Source: Methylobacterium sp. J-070 (GTDB lineage Bacteria > Pseudomonadota > Alphaproteobacteria > Rhizobiales > Beijerinckiaceae). Taken from it: a DNA stretch of 46,016 nt. The first letter of the stretch is position 1. Each line of letters starts with the position of its first letter. Positions 1 to 8,926 of the stretch are shown here, piece after piece. Made by a program: the position numbers and the translations under genes. The stretch spans positions 1 through 46,016 of the forward strand of contig NZ_JAKSXX010000098.1 in NCBI RefSeq assembly GCF_022829385.1, read 5' to 3'. The notes beneath the pieces are model-generated. The model had not been told where the DNA came from. It saw nothing but the letters and a program-made list of their open reading frames with translations, and did not search any database.

Positions 1-11
1 GGGAGGGCGCC

Positions 12-2039
12 ATGCAGATCGATATTGCGGCCGTCGAGACGACGGCGGGGGTTGCGCTGACGGGTCCGCCCCTGCGGGCGCGGAGCTGGCTGCGCCGGCT
101 GGACGACGGGCTCGGCTACCTGGTGGAGATCCCGGCGGCGGCGCTCGTGCTGGCCGAGATCCTGGTGCTGCTCGGCGGCGTCGTCAGCCGCTACGTGTTC
201 CGCGAGCCGCTGGTCTGGTCGGACGAGCTCGCCTCGATCCTGTTCCTGTGGCTCGCCATGCTGGGCGCCGTGGTCGCCTTCCGCCGGGCCGAGCACATGC
301 GCATGACCGCCTTCGTCGCCATGAGCGGCCCGCGCCTGCGCGCCTTCCTGGAGACGGTCGCCCTGGTGGCCGGGCTGATCTTCGTGGCGCTGCTGCTGGA
401 GCCGGCCTGGGAATTCGCCAGCGAGGAGACCTTCGTCCAGACCCCCGCGCTGGAACTCAACAACGCGTGGCGCGCCGCCGCCCTGCCGGTCGGCCTCGGC
501 CTGATGCTGATCGTCGCGGTGATCCGCCTGCTGGAGACCGCCGACTGGCGCCTCACCGCGGGGGCGCTCGTGCTGGGTGCCGGCGTCGCCGCCGGCCTCG
601 TGGCGCTGCAGCCCTGGCTGATGGACCTCGGCAACCTGAACCTGCTGCTGTTCTTCGTCCTCGGCGTCGGCGCCCTGGTCTTCTCCGGGGTGCCGATCGC
701 CTTCGCGTTCGGCCTGTCGACCTTCGCCTACATCGCGCTGACCACCAACGCGCCCTCGATGGTCGTGGTCGGGCGCATGGACGAGGGCATGAGCCACCTG
801 ATCCTGCTCGCCGTGCCGCTGTTCGTGTTCCTCGGGCTGCTGATCGAGATGACCGGCATGGCCCGGGCCATGGTGGGATTCCTGGCCTCCCTGCTGGGCC
901 ATGTCCGCGGCGGCCTGCACTACGTGCTGGTCGGGGCGATGTACCTCGTCTCGGGCATCTCCGGATCGAAGGCCGCCGACATGGCCGCGGTCGCCCCGGT
1001 GCTGTTCCCCGAGATGAAGGCCCGCGGCGCCAAGGAGGGCGACCTCGTGGCGCTGCTGGCCACCACCGGCGCGCAGACCGAGACGATCCCGCCCTCGATC
1101 GTGCTGATCACCATCGGCTCGGTCACGGGCGTGTCGATCACCGCCCTGTTCACCGGCGGCCTGCTGCCCGGCCTCGTGCTCGCCGCGACCCTGTGCGCGC
1201 TGGTCTGGTGGCGCTACCGCCGGGAGGACCTGAGCCACGTGGCCCGGCCCTCCGGACGCATCATCGGCCGCGCCTTCCTGGTGGCGATCCCGGCGCTGGC
1301 CCTGCCGTTCGTGATCCGCTTCGCCGTGGTCGAGGGCATCGCCACCGCCACCGAGGTCTCGACCATCGGCATCGTCTACGCGATGCTCGCGGGCCTGCTG
1401 ATCTACCGGCAGTTCGACTGGCGGCGGCTCTACCCGATGCTGGTGACCACCGCGACGCTGTCGGGGGCGATCCTGCTGATCATCGGCGCGGCCACCGGCA
1501 TGGCCTGGGCGCTGACCCAGTCGGGCTTCTCGCAGACGCTGGCGGAGGTGATGAAGAGCCTGCCGGGCGGCACGCTCGGCTTCCTGTTCGTCTCGGCCGC
1601 CGCCTTCATCGTGCTCGGCTCGGTGCTGGAGGGGATCCCGGCGATCGTGCTGTTCGGGCCGCTGCTGTTCCCGATCGCCCGGGCGGTGGGCGTGCACGAG
1701 GTCCACTACGCCATGGTGGTGATCCTCGCCATGGGCATCGGGCTGTTCGCCCCGCCCTTCGGGGTCGGCTACTACGCCGCCTGCGCGATCAGCCGCATCC
1801 ATCCCGACGCCGGGATGCGCCCGATCGTCGGCTACATCGTGGCCCTCCTGGCCGGCCTCCTCGTCATCATCCTCGTCCCCTGGTTCTCGATCGGCTCAGC
1901 GAATCCGACGAGACTGGCTAGGAAGGCTCCTAAAGCGCCGGAAGTGGGCAAACGTATTGCCGCCGGCCTCATGAGCTCACTTCCCCGCTTACAGGGACCT
2001 TGCGGCGGCGCTGCTCGCGCACGCCAAGGTAGGCCATAG
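12..2039 (+). CDS. TRAP transporter permease, fused DctQ-DctM, with altered C-terminus
   Basis: This is the membrane part of a tripartite ATP-independent periplasmic transporter, which imports organic acids or similar solutes using an ion gradient. Residues 35-185 form a DctQ-like small subunit with about four membrane segments and a VVSRYVFREPLVWSDELA-type motif. From about residue 200 a DctM-like large subunit follows with about a dozen hydrophobic segments and the SGISGSKAADMAAVAP and PPSIVLITIGS signatures. A GGGAGG ribosome site precedes the ATG. The solute receptor DctP is not in the window and may lie upstream. Normal DctM proteins end a few residues after PWFSIG. Here about 45 basic, low-complexity residues follow (SANPTRLARKAPK...), so the true 3' end seems to have been replaced near base 1,893. 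The substrate cannot be told. Confidence 0.85.
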   Translation: MQIDIAAVETTAGVALTGPPLRARSWLRRLDDGLGYLVEIPAAALVLAEILVLLGGVVSRYVFREPLVWSDELASILFLWLAMLGAVVAFRRAEHMRMTAFVAMSGPRLRAFLETVALVAGLIFVALLLEPAWEFASEETFVQTPALELNNAWRAAALPVGLGLMLIVAVIRLLETADWRLTAGALVLGAGVAAGLVALQPWLMDLGNLNLLLFFVLGVGALVFSGVPIAFAFGLSTFAYIALTTNAPSMVVVGRMDEGMSHLILLAVPLFVFLGLLIEMTGMARAMVGFLASLLGHVRGGLHYVLVGAMYLVSGISGSKAADMAAVAPVLFPEMKARGAKEGDLVALLATTGAQTETIPPSIVLITIGSVTGVSITALFTGGLLPGLVLAATLCALVWWRYRREDLSHVARPSGRIIGRAFLVAIPALALPFVIRFAVVEGIATATEVSTIGIVYAMLAGLLIYRQFDWRRLYPMLVTTATLSGAILLIIGAATGMAWALTQSGFSQTLAEVMKSLPGGTLGFLFVSAAAFIVLGSVLEGIPAIVLFGPLLFPIARAVGVHEVHYAMVVILAMGIGLFAPPFGVGYYAACAISRIHPDAGMRPIVGYIVALLAGLLVIILVPWFSIGSANPTRLARKAPKAPEVGKRIAAGLMSSLPRLQGPCGGAARARQGRP

Positions 2040-2331
2040 CGGCGAGCGCGAGGGCGACGAAGCCCCAGATCCGCAAGTCGTGAAAACCTAAGCTGCTGCC
2101 GACGCCGATGCCGAGCGGGGCGGCGATGTGGAACATGGCGACCGAGGCCCGGGGCAGCCCGAGGGCAAAGGCCGAGCCGAGTAGGTAGAGCAGGGCGACG
2201 AGGACACCGACAGCACCGCCGGCGCTGATCGCCTAATCCTTGGCTATGCCGCCGCCGAGGCTGACGGCGCAGGATTGTAGGCCGACGGCGAGGGACATGC
2301 ACAGCCCGATGATCAGCACGGCGATGCGCAT
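1969..2331 (-). pseudogene. Small four-TM membrane protein, broken by an internal stop
   Basis: On the minus strand a coherent 120-codon reading frame begins MRIAVLIIGLCMSLAVGLQS and continues through hydrophobic segments to a charged tail (REQRRRKVP). It is interrupted by a TAG at 2233-2235, about codon 33, after GGGIAKD. Both sides of the stop read as one membrane protein with about four segments, so a single CAG-to-TAG change is the simplest cause. Its 3' end overlaps the aberrant tail of the TRAP permease gene, which supports a rearrangement here. I do not recognise the family. Readthrough or a sequencing error is possible. Confidence 0.6.
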
Positions 2332-2497
2332 GATTGGTCCTTGGCTGCGCTGATGGTGGCTGGAGTTCGGGGAGGCGAGCTTCGAGGATATTGAAGCCGT
2401 CAATGATAGGAGCCGGGCGACAGGCGAAACCTGACGTTGGTTTCATGTCGAATATATTCGGTGTTTTTGCGGCGGGCAAGGTGATGCCAGTGCCGGC

Positions 2498-2758
2498 ATG
2501 GAAGGCCGAGCGCGCGTCGCCTGGAACCTGCGGCGGCTGCGGGTTGAGCGGGGCATCACCCAGGAAGGTCTGGCGGTCGATGCCGGCGTCGACCGCACCT
2601 ACGTCAACGGCATCGAGCGGCGCGACTTCAACCCGACCGTGGATCTGCTCGACCGCTTGGCGACAGCTTTAGCGGTCGACATCCTCGACCTGCTGGCTGT
2701 GCCGGCGAGCGACGAGGCCGAGCCGTCGCCCCTGTCGGCGGGACGGAAGCGACGCTGA
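2498..2758 (+). CDS. XRE-family helix-turn-helix regulator
   Basis: An 86-residue protein that is almost entirely one Cro/C1-type DNA-binding domain. It has the usual order: LRRLRVERGITQEGLAVDAG (helices 1-2), VDRTYVNGIERRDFNPTVDLL (recognition helix and IERG-like turn), and a short C-terminal tail. Such single-domain regulators are typical of mobile or accessory regions and often serve as repressors or antitoxin-like controllers. No partner toxin or phage gene is adjacent. The ATG at 2498 is used because no better ribosome site lies upstream. Target unknown. Confidence 0.75.
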   Translation: MEGRARVAWNLRRLRVERGITQEGLAVDAGVDRTYVNGIERRDFNPTVDLLDRLATALAVDILDLLAVPASDEAEPSPLSAGRKRR

Positions 2759-3165
2759 GCGTGAATGAAGAGGGATCATCCGGCTGAATTCGCGACTCGA
2801 CTGTCATGGTCCGCCAGCCGAAGCGATATGCCCTGCACGGGATACACGCGATGCACGGGCTTTTGCGAGGGTAGGTAAGGGGTACAGGCGTCGGCACCCA
2901 GGTGCAGTTGCCCAACCTCATCAACCAGCCCCTCGAACCCCTCAAACCCGCCTTCGAACGGCTCAACCAAGCTGAAGAAACCGCCAACCAGGGTTCTGGT
3001 GTTTGCCTGCCTTCCACTCCCCATGATCAATTTGATGCATATGGCCAAGCTCGGCTGGGGGTGACGCGGCAAGGCAGGTGCTCGGCCTAGCTGAACCTCG
3101 GCTCCAATGCCGTCAGTCAGTTGCTCGACGCCTTCGGACCCGTCTTTTATGCCAACGCCTAGGGG
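2759..3165 (+). other. Intergenic stretch without a recognisable gene
   Basis: About 400 bases contain only short overlapping open frames on both strands, none with convincing composition or a known motif. A minus-strand segment (KPVHRVYPVQG) faintly resembles IS3-type transposase text but is too short to call. Confidence 0.4.
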
Positions 3166-3576
3166 ATGGGACGGAGCTGGATCGTGCGGTTCAACCATGT
3201 CGCCAACCGGGTGAACCCGGGTCATTTCCAGACCGTCGTGGACATATTCGTCGGGCAGCTGGGGTTCGTCGAGCTGCGGCGGATCGAACGCGCCGTGTGG
3301 TTGCGACAGCCCGGGGCCAACGTGGATCTTCAGCTCAGCCGTAGCGACACCGGGCATCGGGATCACGACCGGGAGCGCTCGCAAATCTCATTCCTCAGCG
3401 ACACCTCAAAAGCCGACCTCGACCGATTGGCCGCGTGGTTCCTCGCCAGCGGGCTGCCAGCTCATGTCGGCGCCTATTCCGATCGGGAATTCTACCTCGA
3501 TGTGCCGGCAGCTTTCGTCGATTTCGTCGTCGAGGCGATGCTGCCTGAGCTCGCCGCTTACGACGTCGTGGTATGA
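3166..3576 (+). CDS. Probable VOC-fold (glyoxalase/bleomycin-resistance-like) protein
   Basis: A 136-residue frame with the pattern of a single vicinal-oxygen-chelate domain: FNHVANRVNPG at the start, a VDIFVGQLGFVELRR helix-strand unit, WLRQPGANVDLQLSRSD, and an ISFLSDTSKADLDRLAAWF second half ending in a strand (REFYLDVPAAFVDFVVEAMLP). An in-frame TAG at 3160 limits extension. The ATG at 3166 has its purine-rich stretch too close, so GTG 3184, 8 bases after a GGAG, may be the real start. Metal ligands are not clear and the substrate is unknown. It stands alone. Confidence 0.5.
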   Translation: MGRSWIVRFNHVANRVNPGHFQTVVDIFVGQLGFVELRRIERAVWLRQPGANVDLQLSRSDTGHRDHDRERSQISFLSDTSKADLDRLAAWFLASGLPAHVGAYSDREFYLDVPAAFVDFVVEAMLPELAAYDVVV

Positions 3577-3945
3577 CCCTTCTCAGACCTTCAGAAGGTC
3601 CGCTTGCTGGAGGTCTGATCGAACCAGAATGACCGAAGGTGGCCGGAAGCGGCTGGTCCGCTTCGAACAAGACTTGCCGGGAAAGCGGACGTGAAACTCT
3701 GTTCCGTAGACGGCTAAGCCGGCTAAATGCAGATGCCCGTTTGCAGGCGATCCAGTGGCTGAAGCGGACCTTGTGTCCTGGCTTTGTTAGGCAATGTCGG
3801 ACCGCACACCATAAAAGATTTAGGGACTGGTCAGTTAAAGCTCGATAGACCGACCCGGTTTGCGGCAACGAGTCTTATCTGATTTACCGGCCGTGCTATC
3901 GGATCTACGAGTCGGATCTGAGACGCTAGACTCAGGATCTAGCAT
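3577..3945 (+). other. Intergenic stretch with short GGTCCGCTT-type repeats
   Basis: No gene is supported. AAGGTCCGCTT at 3595-3605 and its inverse AAGCGGACCTT at 3762-3772 occur here, with a related GCGGCTGGTCCGCTTC between them. The same 11-mer recurs at 24086-24096. Confidence 0.4.
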
Positions 3946-4470
3946 TCACGTTACCTGGGCACCCCCATTCTGCCTTCGATCGAAGGACCGGACGCCAGCC
4001 GTCGGCACAGACTCTTCAACCTTCAGGTCGGCTACAGAGGGCTTGCTTGTCCGCGAGGCCGATAAGCCAAATCGGATCATCGTCAGTAGGAACATTGCCA
4101 GCATCAAGACAAAGACGCTAAACGAGATAACCCGCTGCTGCATGTGCTCCAAACCGAGCGTGGTTCCGATCCGGTTCGGATCCGTGGTCGAACGCAGCAA
4201 ACGCGCACGTTCACCGGACCAGCTTCCAAAAACGAGATAGTTGAGCGTCCCGCCAACGCGGCTCGCGTCACCACGAGCGACGTATTCAATGTGGCAGGTG
4301 GAGACGAGATAGTACCAGCGCGTGCACTTCGACTCCTTGATCGCCAGGTCGTCGACTAACACCCACCGGCCGCCGACTTGCAGGTCGCTTGCGAGCTGTG
4401 GGCCGGCGTAAACCAGAGGACCGATGAGGGTGAACGCCACGGCGGCAAGGAACAAGAAACCGCGCACCAT
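3946..4470 (-). CDS. Two-TM membrane protein of unknown function
   Basis: A 174-residue protein, counting from MVRGFLF; a GTG start seven codons upstream is also open. A hydrophobic segment at about residues 5-25 resembles a signal anchor. A luminal or periplasmic domain with Cys-containing CTRWYYLVSTCHIEYVARG follows. A second membrane segment (ISFSVFVLMLAMFLLTMIRFGL) lies near residues 120-142, then a charged cytoplasmic tail. The YYLVSTCHIEY pattern resembles extracytoplasmic DUF3592-like modules, but I would not assign it. It lies downstream of pspA and the 93-residue membrane protein on the same strand, so it may belong to the same envelope-stress group. Confidence 0.55.
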   Translation of the reverse strand: MVRGFLFLAAVAFTLIGPLVYAGPQLASDLQVGGRWVLVDDLAIKESKCTRWYYLVSTCHIEYVARGDASRVGGTLNYLVFGSWSGERARLLRSTTDPNRIGTTLGLEHMQQRVISFSVFVLMLAMFLLTMIRFGLSASRTSKPSVADLKVEESVPTAGVRSFDRRQNGGAQVT

Positions 4471-4539
4471 CTGTCTGCCTCCGATATGCACGTAATTGGT
4501 GCTGTCTGCCGCCCCTAGAGCGGGCCGAGGGTTTCTTCG

Positions 4540-4821
4540 TCAGACCCAGGACAAGGCCCGCGCCTTGGCGAACATCCGCGTGCCAGACCACGCCATGAAT
4601 GCCGCCATGGCGCCGACGCCGAGCAACGTCGGCAAGCTACCCGCGAGAAGGCTACCGGCTAGCGCCGCAAAGCCCCAGAGGAGGGCAAAACCCCAGCAGA
4701 TCAGGCCGCGGAGGTAGTACGTTCCCGCCTTGGCCGCCGCAGCACCGGCGACGGCCGCCGATCGAGCACCGGTGACGATCGCGCGCTCGCGCCCCCAAGC
4801 TTCGGTCGGTTTGCGGATCAT
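4540..4821 (-). CDS. Small two-TM membrane protein in the pspA operon
   Basis: A 93-residue protein with a basic N-terminus, an Ala-rich region (residues 19-33) and two hydrophobic segments (YYLRGLICWGFALLWGFAAL and LAGSLPTLLGVGAMAAFMAW) separated by a tight turn. Its ATG overlaps the TGA of the upstream pspA gene (ATGA), which indicates translational coupling and a shared transcript. PspA-family proteins often work with small membrane partners, so a docking or sensing role at the inner membrane is a fair inference. I do not recognise the family by name. Confidence 0.6.
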   Translation of the reverse strand: MIRKPTEAWGRERAIVTGARSAAVAGAAAAKAGTYYLRGLICWGFALLWGFAALAGSLLAGSLPTLLGVGAMAAFMAWSGTRMFAKARALSWV

Positions 4822-5489
4822 CAGGCTGCCCGCCCTGCCTTGAGAGCAGCCAGCCGCTGGGCGATGGCCGCACTCTTCTGAAGCGCGTCGATCTCGGCAA
4901 CCCGGTGGATCGTCCCTGCTTCGGCAGGTGTGAAGCCGACGCCACCCGCACCCTTCATAGCGCGCTCAAACGCCTTCTCCGCCACGTCGAGCCGCTGACC
5001 AGGTGAGTGTTCACGACGTACGGGGCAGTAGCCAATCCCCGCCTCGCGTTTTGAGATCTCGAAGGCGGCAAGCGCTTCCTCCATCTGCCCCTTGCGCGCC
5101 ACCAGTGCCGCGAGGCCGGGCTCCAGTTCCGCCTCCTCGGCCCGGACCTGCGCCTGCACATCCTCGAGCGCCTTGGCCTGGGTCTCGAAATCGATCTGCC
5201 GGGACAACGCCGCCTCGGCGAGATCCTCCCGGCCCTCGTCGACGGCGAAGGCGGCTTTGCCACCCAGATCCTCGATGCGCTTAGCCAGCAGCTGTTGCTG
5301 GCGCGCCGCCTGCAGACGACGCACTGTCATGCTGTCGAGCTCTGCCTTCGCCTGATCGATGGCCCGCTCCGCTTCGCGGATAGCCTCGCGCATCAGCACC
5401 GGGCCACCGGCGGCCTCCAGCCTGTCGATCGCGTCCTCGACCGAAGCCGATAAAATTCGCGACATTCGTGAAAAGATCGATTCAGACAT
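4821..5489 (-). CDS. pspA: PspA/IM30-family membrane-stress protein
   Basis: A 222-residue protein built mainly of long amphipathic helices rich in Ala, Glu, Arg and Gln. It starts MSESIFSRMSRILSASVEDAI, a membrane-binding N-terminal helix typical of PspA/IM30. Coiled-coil segments (REAIREAERAIDQAKAELDS, ALSRQIDFETQAKALEDV) follow. A short break near residues 150-165 (GYCPVRREHSPGQ) and a C-terminal helical region differ from the textbook family. ATG 5489 is chosen because GAGG stands 7 bases before it; the open frame extends to 5507. PspA proteins coat and stabilise damaged inner membrane. It is divergent from lemA and the M48 protease. Confidence 0.8.
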   Translation of the reverse strand: MSESIFSRMSRILSASVEDAIDRLEAAGGPVLMREAIREAERAIDQAKAELDSMTVRRLQAARQQQLLAKRIEDLGGKAAFAVDEGREDLAEAALSRQIDFETQAKALEDVQAQVRAEEAELEPGLAALVARKGQMEEALAAFEISKREAGIGYCPVRREHSPGQRLDVAEKAFERAMKGAGGVGFTPAEAGTIHRVAEIDALQKSAAIAQRLAALKAGRAA

Positions 5490-5636
5490 AGCGCACCTCG
5501 ACAGCACCCACGATGTAAGATCGACTAACGCTTATTGAGCTTTGATTAAGACCGAGCAGTAATTCTCGGCGAGATAAACAGTTTCTATACCCGGCAGCTC
5601 CATCGTGGCAGGCGTTTCGATGAGAGGCGTGCCCTC

Positions 5637-6206
5637 ATGGTTGATACCGGTCTCGTCCTGCTGGCCATCGCGTTGGCCGCCGCTCCATTCTACATCGTCG
5701 TGGCGACCCGCAATCGCCTCGTCGCGCTCGATCAGCGCTGCGAGACGGCGTTTGCCGACATCGATGCGCACCTCAAACACCGGCAGAACCTGATCCCAGG
5801 ATTGGTCGAGACGGTCAGAGGCTATGCCAAGCACGAGCACGATGTGCTGCTCGGCGTCACCGAGGCGCGTACAGCCGCCCTCGCCGCAATCCAGCCCGAG
5901 GCACGTCTCGAGGCCGAGAAGAACCTGACGCAGACCATCAATGCCCTGATCGGGGCGGCCGAGCGCTATCCCGATTTGAAGGCGTCGAGTCAATTCGGCG
6001 CGTTGCGCGATGAATTCGTCTCTGCAGAGAACCGCATCACTGCATCGCGCCGCTTCTACAACCTCGCTGTCGGCGAGTACGGGGCGACTCTGCGCCAGTT
6101 CCCCGGCAGCCTCGTCGCGCGGCTCTGGAAGATGCAGCTGCGCAGGCCGTTCGACCTTGGCATCGAGCGCGTTCTTATCGACGAACCTGTCGCCTTCAAG
6201 TTCTGA
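5637..6206 (+). CDS. lemA: LemA-family protein
   Basis: A 189-residue protein with one N-terminal membrane segment (TGLVLLAIALAAAPFYIVVA) followed by the LemA helical bundle: RCETAFADIDAHLKHRQNLI, a NLI/LIPGLVETVRGYAKHE motif, then KNLTQTINALIGAAERYPDL and ENRITASRRFYNLAVGEYG. LemA proteins are membrane-anchored, with most of the chain outside the cytoplasm, and are often encoded beside HtpX/M48 proteases, as here (18 bases downstream). Their biochemical role is not settled. The family assignment is strong. The gene is divergent from pspA, and the spacing suggests one promoter region at about 5490-5636. Confidence 0.9.
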   Translation: MVDTGLVLLAIALAAAPFYIVVATRNRLVALDQRCETAFADIDAHLKHRQNLIPGLVETVRGYAKHEHDVLLGVTEARTAALAAIQPEARLEAEKNLTQTINALIGAAERYPDLKASSQFGALRDEFVSAENRITASRRFYNLAVGEYGATLRQFPGSLVARLWKMQLRRPFDLGIERVLIDEPVAFKF

Positions 6207-6224
6207 ACTGCCTGCGAGAGCCAC

Positions 6225-7685
6225 ATGTTGCGCGTCAACGGCCTGTTCGGCTGGATCGCGGCGAACGACCGACGTTCACTGGTTCTGTTCGCCGGCTTTC
6301 TCGCCGCCTTCCATGTCGGAGCCGTACTGGCGCTCTACCTGCCGCTCGCTGCTCTCGACCCAGAGCATGCGCCGGGCTTCACCTGGGCCGGCTACGCGAG
6401 CCGCTACCTGATTCTGGTGACGCTTGCCGGCATCATCCTGTTCGTTGCGCTTCTTCTCTGGCACGTCCATGCCGTGCGCAGGATCATGGCCTTCACGTTC
6501 GTGGACGAGCAGGACGAGCCGCGCTTGTGCCGCATCGTCGAACCGCTGGCGATCAGCATGGGCCTACCGCTACCTTATGTCGGCGTGATCTCCTCGCCTG
6601 CGATGAACGCATTTGCGTGCGGCATACGGCGCAAGGACGCTGTCGTCGTTGTGACGCGCGGGCTCATCGACGGTCTCGACGACGACGAGTTGGCAGCCGT
6701 GGTCGTGCACGAGCTCGCGCACATCCGCAATGGCGACATCCGCCTGATGGCCGCGGCCAACGTATGCCTGCGCCTGCTCGACTGGCTGATCACATCACGG
6801 ATGAAGCAGACTACGCCGCTGAAGGAACTCGTGGGTCTCCCGATCCTGACGTTGTGGTTTCCCCCGATCCTCGTGTTCGTGCTGATTGTCAACTTCATCG
6901 CTCAGTCGGCCTTGAAGGCAGGCCGGCTCATCCGGCTTCTGATTTCTTCATCCCGTGAGTTTGTCGCCGACGCGGTCGCCGTGGAGGTGACGCAGAACCC
7001 CGCCGCCCTCATCTCGGCCTTGCGGAAGGTGCACGGCAACAGTGCGATCGCCGGACTCCCCCTCGGACAGGACGCGATGATGATCGATGGCGCGGTCGAT
7101 GGCGGATTGGCGACGCACCCGAGAATGGATGACCGCGTGACCGCAATCGTCGCGGTGACTGGGTCCATGGCGCTTGTTGCTGCTGCGCGACATGACACGC
7201 GACCGAATGTCCTACGCAGGTCAGCCGACCGCCCGCATGACGCATCGGTCCATCCTGACAGGCCAGGGGGAGAGCGCGCGCTGAGCGCACTCCGTCGCGT
7301 CGCCGTTGATGACACTAGGAACTGGCTCGGTCTGACCCGCAACATGAGCTACGGTGCGATCCTGGCGGTTGCAGTCGTCCTTGGGAGTCATGCCAAGCAG
7401 CTCGATCGCCCGGCCGCGCTGATCGCGGTCTTCGATCCTCGACCGTTCAACGTCTTCCTCGCGGCTGCCGCCAAGGGCATAGCCTGCAACGTTGGAGCGA
7501 TCGCCGCCCTGGCCGATGTTCCACTTCTGGCTCGGAAGTGCGATCCGAAGGAGATGACCGCATTTCTCACCGTGCAGAGTGAGCATGCTGGGCCGTTTGG
7601 CGCGATGTTGGCTGTGATGGCCGATAATCCGAGCGGCACCTTCTCGTCGCCTAATGCCAAAGAAAGGCGCGCAGTCAGTCGTTAG
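6225..7685 (+). CDS. M48-family membrane metalloprotease (HtpX-like)
   Basis: A 486-residue integral membrane protein. Hydrophobic segments lie at about residues 19-41 and 60-84, followed by a cytoplasmic protease domain with the zinc motif HELAH at 162-166 and the downstream SREFVADAVAVE segment (about 243-254) that supplies the third metal ligand. A further membrane pair lies near 205-230. A long C-terminal extension with weakly hydrophobic stretches (about 360-425) exceeds the usual 280-300 residues of HtpX. Such proteases degrade misfolded membrane proteins. Co-transcription with lemA and proximity to pspA support a role in envelope quality control. Confidence 0.9.
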   Translation: MLRVNGLFGWIAANDRRSLVLFAGFLAAFHVGAVLALYLPLAALDPEHAPGFTWAGYASRYLILVTLAGIILFVALLLWHVHAVRRIMAFTFVDEQDEPRLCRIVEPLAISMGLPLPYVGVISSPAMNAFACGIRRKDAVVVVTRGLIDGLDDDELAAVVVHELAHIRNGDIRLMAAANVCLRLLDWLITSRMKQTTPLKELVGLPILTLWFPPILVFVLIVNFIAQSALKAGRLIRLLISSSREFVADAVAVEVTQNPAALISALRKVHGNSAIAGLPLGQDAMMIDGAVDGGLATHPRMDDRVTAIVAVTGSMALVAAARHDTRPNVLRRSADRPHDASVHPDRPGGERALSALRRVAVDDTRNWLGLTRNMSYGAILAVAVVLGSHAKQLDRPAALIAVFDPRPFNVFLAAAAKGIACNVGAIAALADVPLLARKCDPKEMTAFLTVQSEHAGPFGAMLAVMADNPSGTFSSPNAKERRAVSR

Positions 7686-8080
7686 CTCTTTAAGCGGACC
7701 AGGCGTCCGGTCTTGCGCGACGGCAATCCCACGTGGCGCATTCTGGCCGAAAGCCGCCCGTCCGCTTCTGAGGATAGATGCCGCATGAGCAGATGAGTGC
7801 TTCGCGACCTATTTCGAGCACAGGCAGGATGCGCGTATCAGGCGGCCAGCCAATCCGGCATTGCGTCAGCAGCTAGTCTCGAGTAGCGGCAGCTCTGATC
7901 CGATGTGACTTCACGTCCGAGCCACAGCGGCTCACTCTTGTCGCAATGGTCTTGCGGTACTCTCCCAGTATCGCTTGCTTAGCCGTTCGGGCGTGATGAA
8001 GTGGAGCGATCGGCGACTGCCCTGACGCTCTGGTACAACGCGTCAACGCCAGTCCGGTCCTCCAACTCACGGCTACCGGG
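7686..8080 (+). other. Intergenic stretch without a gene
   Basis: About 395 bases between the convergent M48 and tupA genes. Only fragments of the dispersed GCGGACCnGGCGTCCG and CCGTCCGCTTCTG type are seen. No terminator with a T-run was found. Confidence 0.4.
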
Positions 8081-8926
8081 TCAGCGCGTCACAAGCGCGC
8101 CGGCGCTCGGGAAGAACAGCTGTTCGCCGCCGATTTTGAAACCCGCGATCGCCTGCTGTCCCTCTGGTGAGACAAGCCAGTCGATGAAGGCCTGTCCCCG
8201 CTTCGCCTTCACGCCAGAGCGCCTATCGGGGTTCACCAGCATCACCCCGTAGGGATTGAACAGGCTCGGGTCCCCCTGAACTAGGATGACTAGGTCGGCG
8301 CGATTCTTGAACGCGAGCCACGTCCCCCGGTCGGCGAGGATGTAGGCGCCGAGGGCGGAGGCCGCGTTGAGCGCGGGACCCATGCCTTGGCCTACATCCC
8401 GGTACCAAGAGCCTCGCACGGCCGCGAGATCGACTCCCGCCTCCTTCCAACTGCGCAGCTCGGCACTGTGGGTGCCCGAGCGGTCACCGCGCGACACGAA
8501 TGCCGCCTTGCTGGCCGCGAGCTTGGCGAAGGCCTCACTCACGCCCCGGCCGCGCACGCCCGCCGGATCGGAGGCCGGGCCGATCAGCACGAAATCGTTG
8601 TACATCACGTCGTACCGCCTCTCCGCGAAGCCCTCGGCGAGGAACTTGTCCTCGGCCGGACGATCGTGGACCAGCACCACGTCGGCATCGCCGCGGCGCG
8701 CGGCTTCGAGCGCCTGTCCCGTGCCCAGGGCGACAACCTTCACGTCGATCCCGGACGTCTCCCGGAAGAGCGGGAGGATGTGTTTGAACAGGCCGGACTG
8801 CTCGGTTGAGGTCGTAGAGGCGACGACGATCGAGGTTGGTTCGGCGTCGGCCGAAGGCAGGAGGCCGGCCGCGCTCAGGAGTGCAGCCAATCCCAGGGTC
8901 AGGAGGCGACGACGAAAGGGGTCCAC
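8081..8926 (-). CDS. tupA: Tungstate ABC transporter substrate-binding protein TupA
   Basis: A 281-residue secreted binding protein. A signal peptide spans about residues 1-28 (RRRLLTLGLAALLSAAG...ADA). The mature start carries VVASTTSTEQSGLF, matching the TTTS-type oxyanion motif of TupA rather than the ModA pattern. GTGQALEAARRGDADVVLVHD and YNDFVLIGPASDP are also typical of the Tup/Wtp-type PBP group. TupA captures tungstate in the periplasm with very high affinity. The GTG start at 8926 overlaps the end of tupC by 28 bases, so the three genes form a tight operon (tupB-tupC-tupA). Tungstate specificity is inferred from the motif and from the W-type formate dehydrogenase nearby. Confidence 0.9.
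   Translation of the reverse strand: MDPFRRRLLTLGLAALLSAAGLLPSADAEPTSIVVASTTSTEQSGLFKHILPLFRETSGIDVKVVALGTGQALEAARRGDADVVLVHDRPAEDKFLAEGFAERRYDVMYNDFVLIGPASDPAGVRGRGVSEAFAKLAASKAAFVSRGDRSGTHSAELRSWKEAGVDLAAVRGSWYRDVGQGMGPALNAASALGAYILADRGTWLAFKNRADLVILVQGDPSLFNPYGVMLVNPDRRSGVKAKRGQAFIDWLVSPEGQQAIAGFKIGGEQLFFPSAGALVTR

Noticed and set aside
2776..3165. Possible IS3-type transposase relic (KPVHRVYPVQG on the minus strand)
   Set aside because: Only about ten residues are suggestive; no terminal repeats or further domain text.
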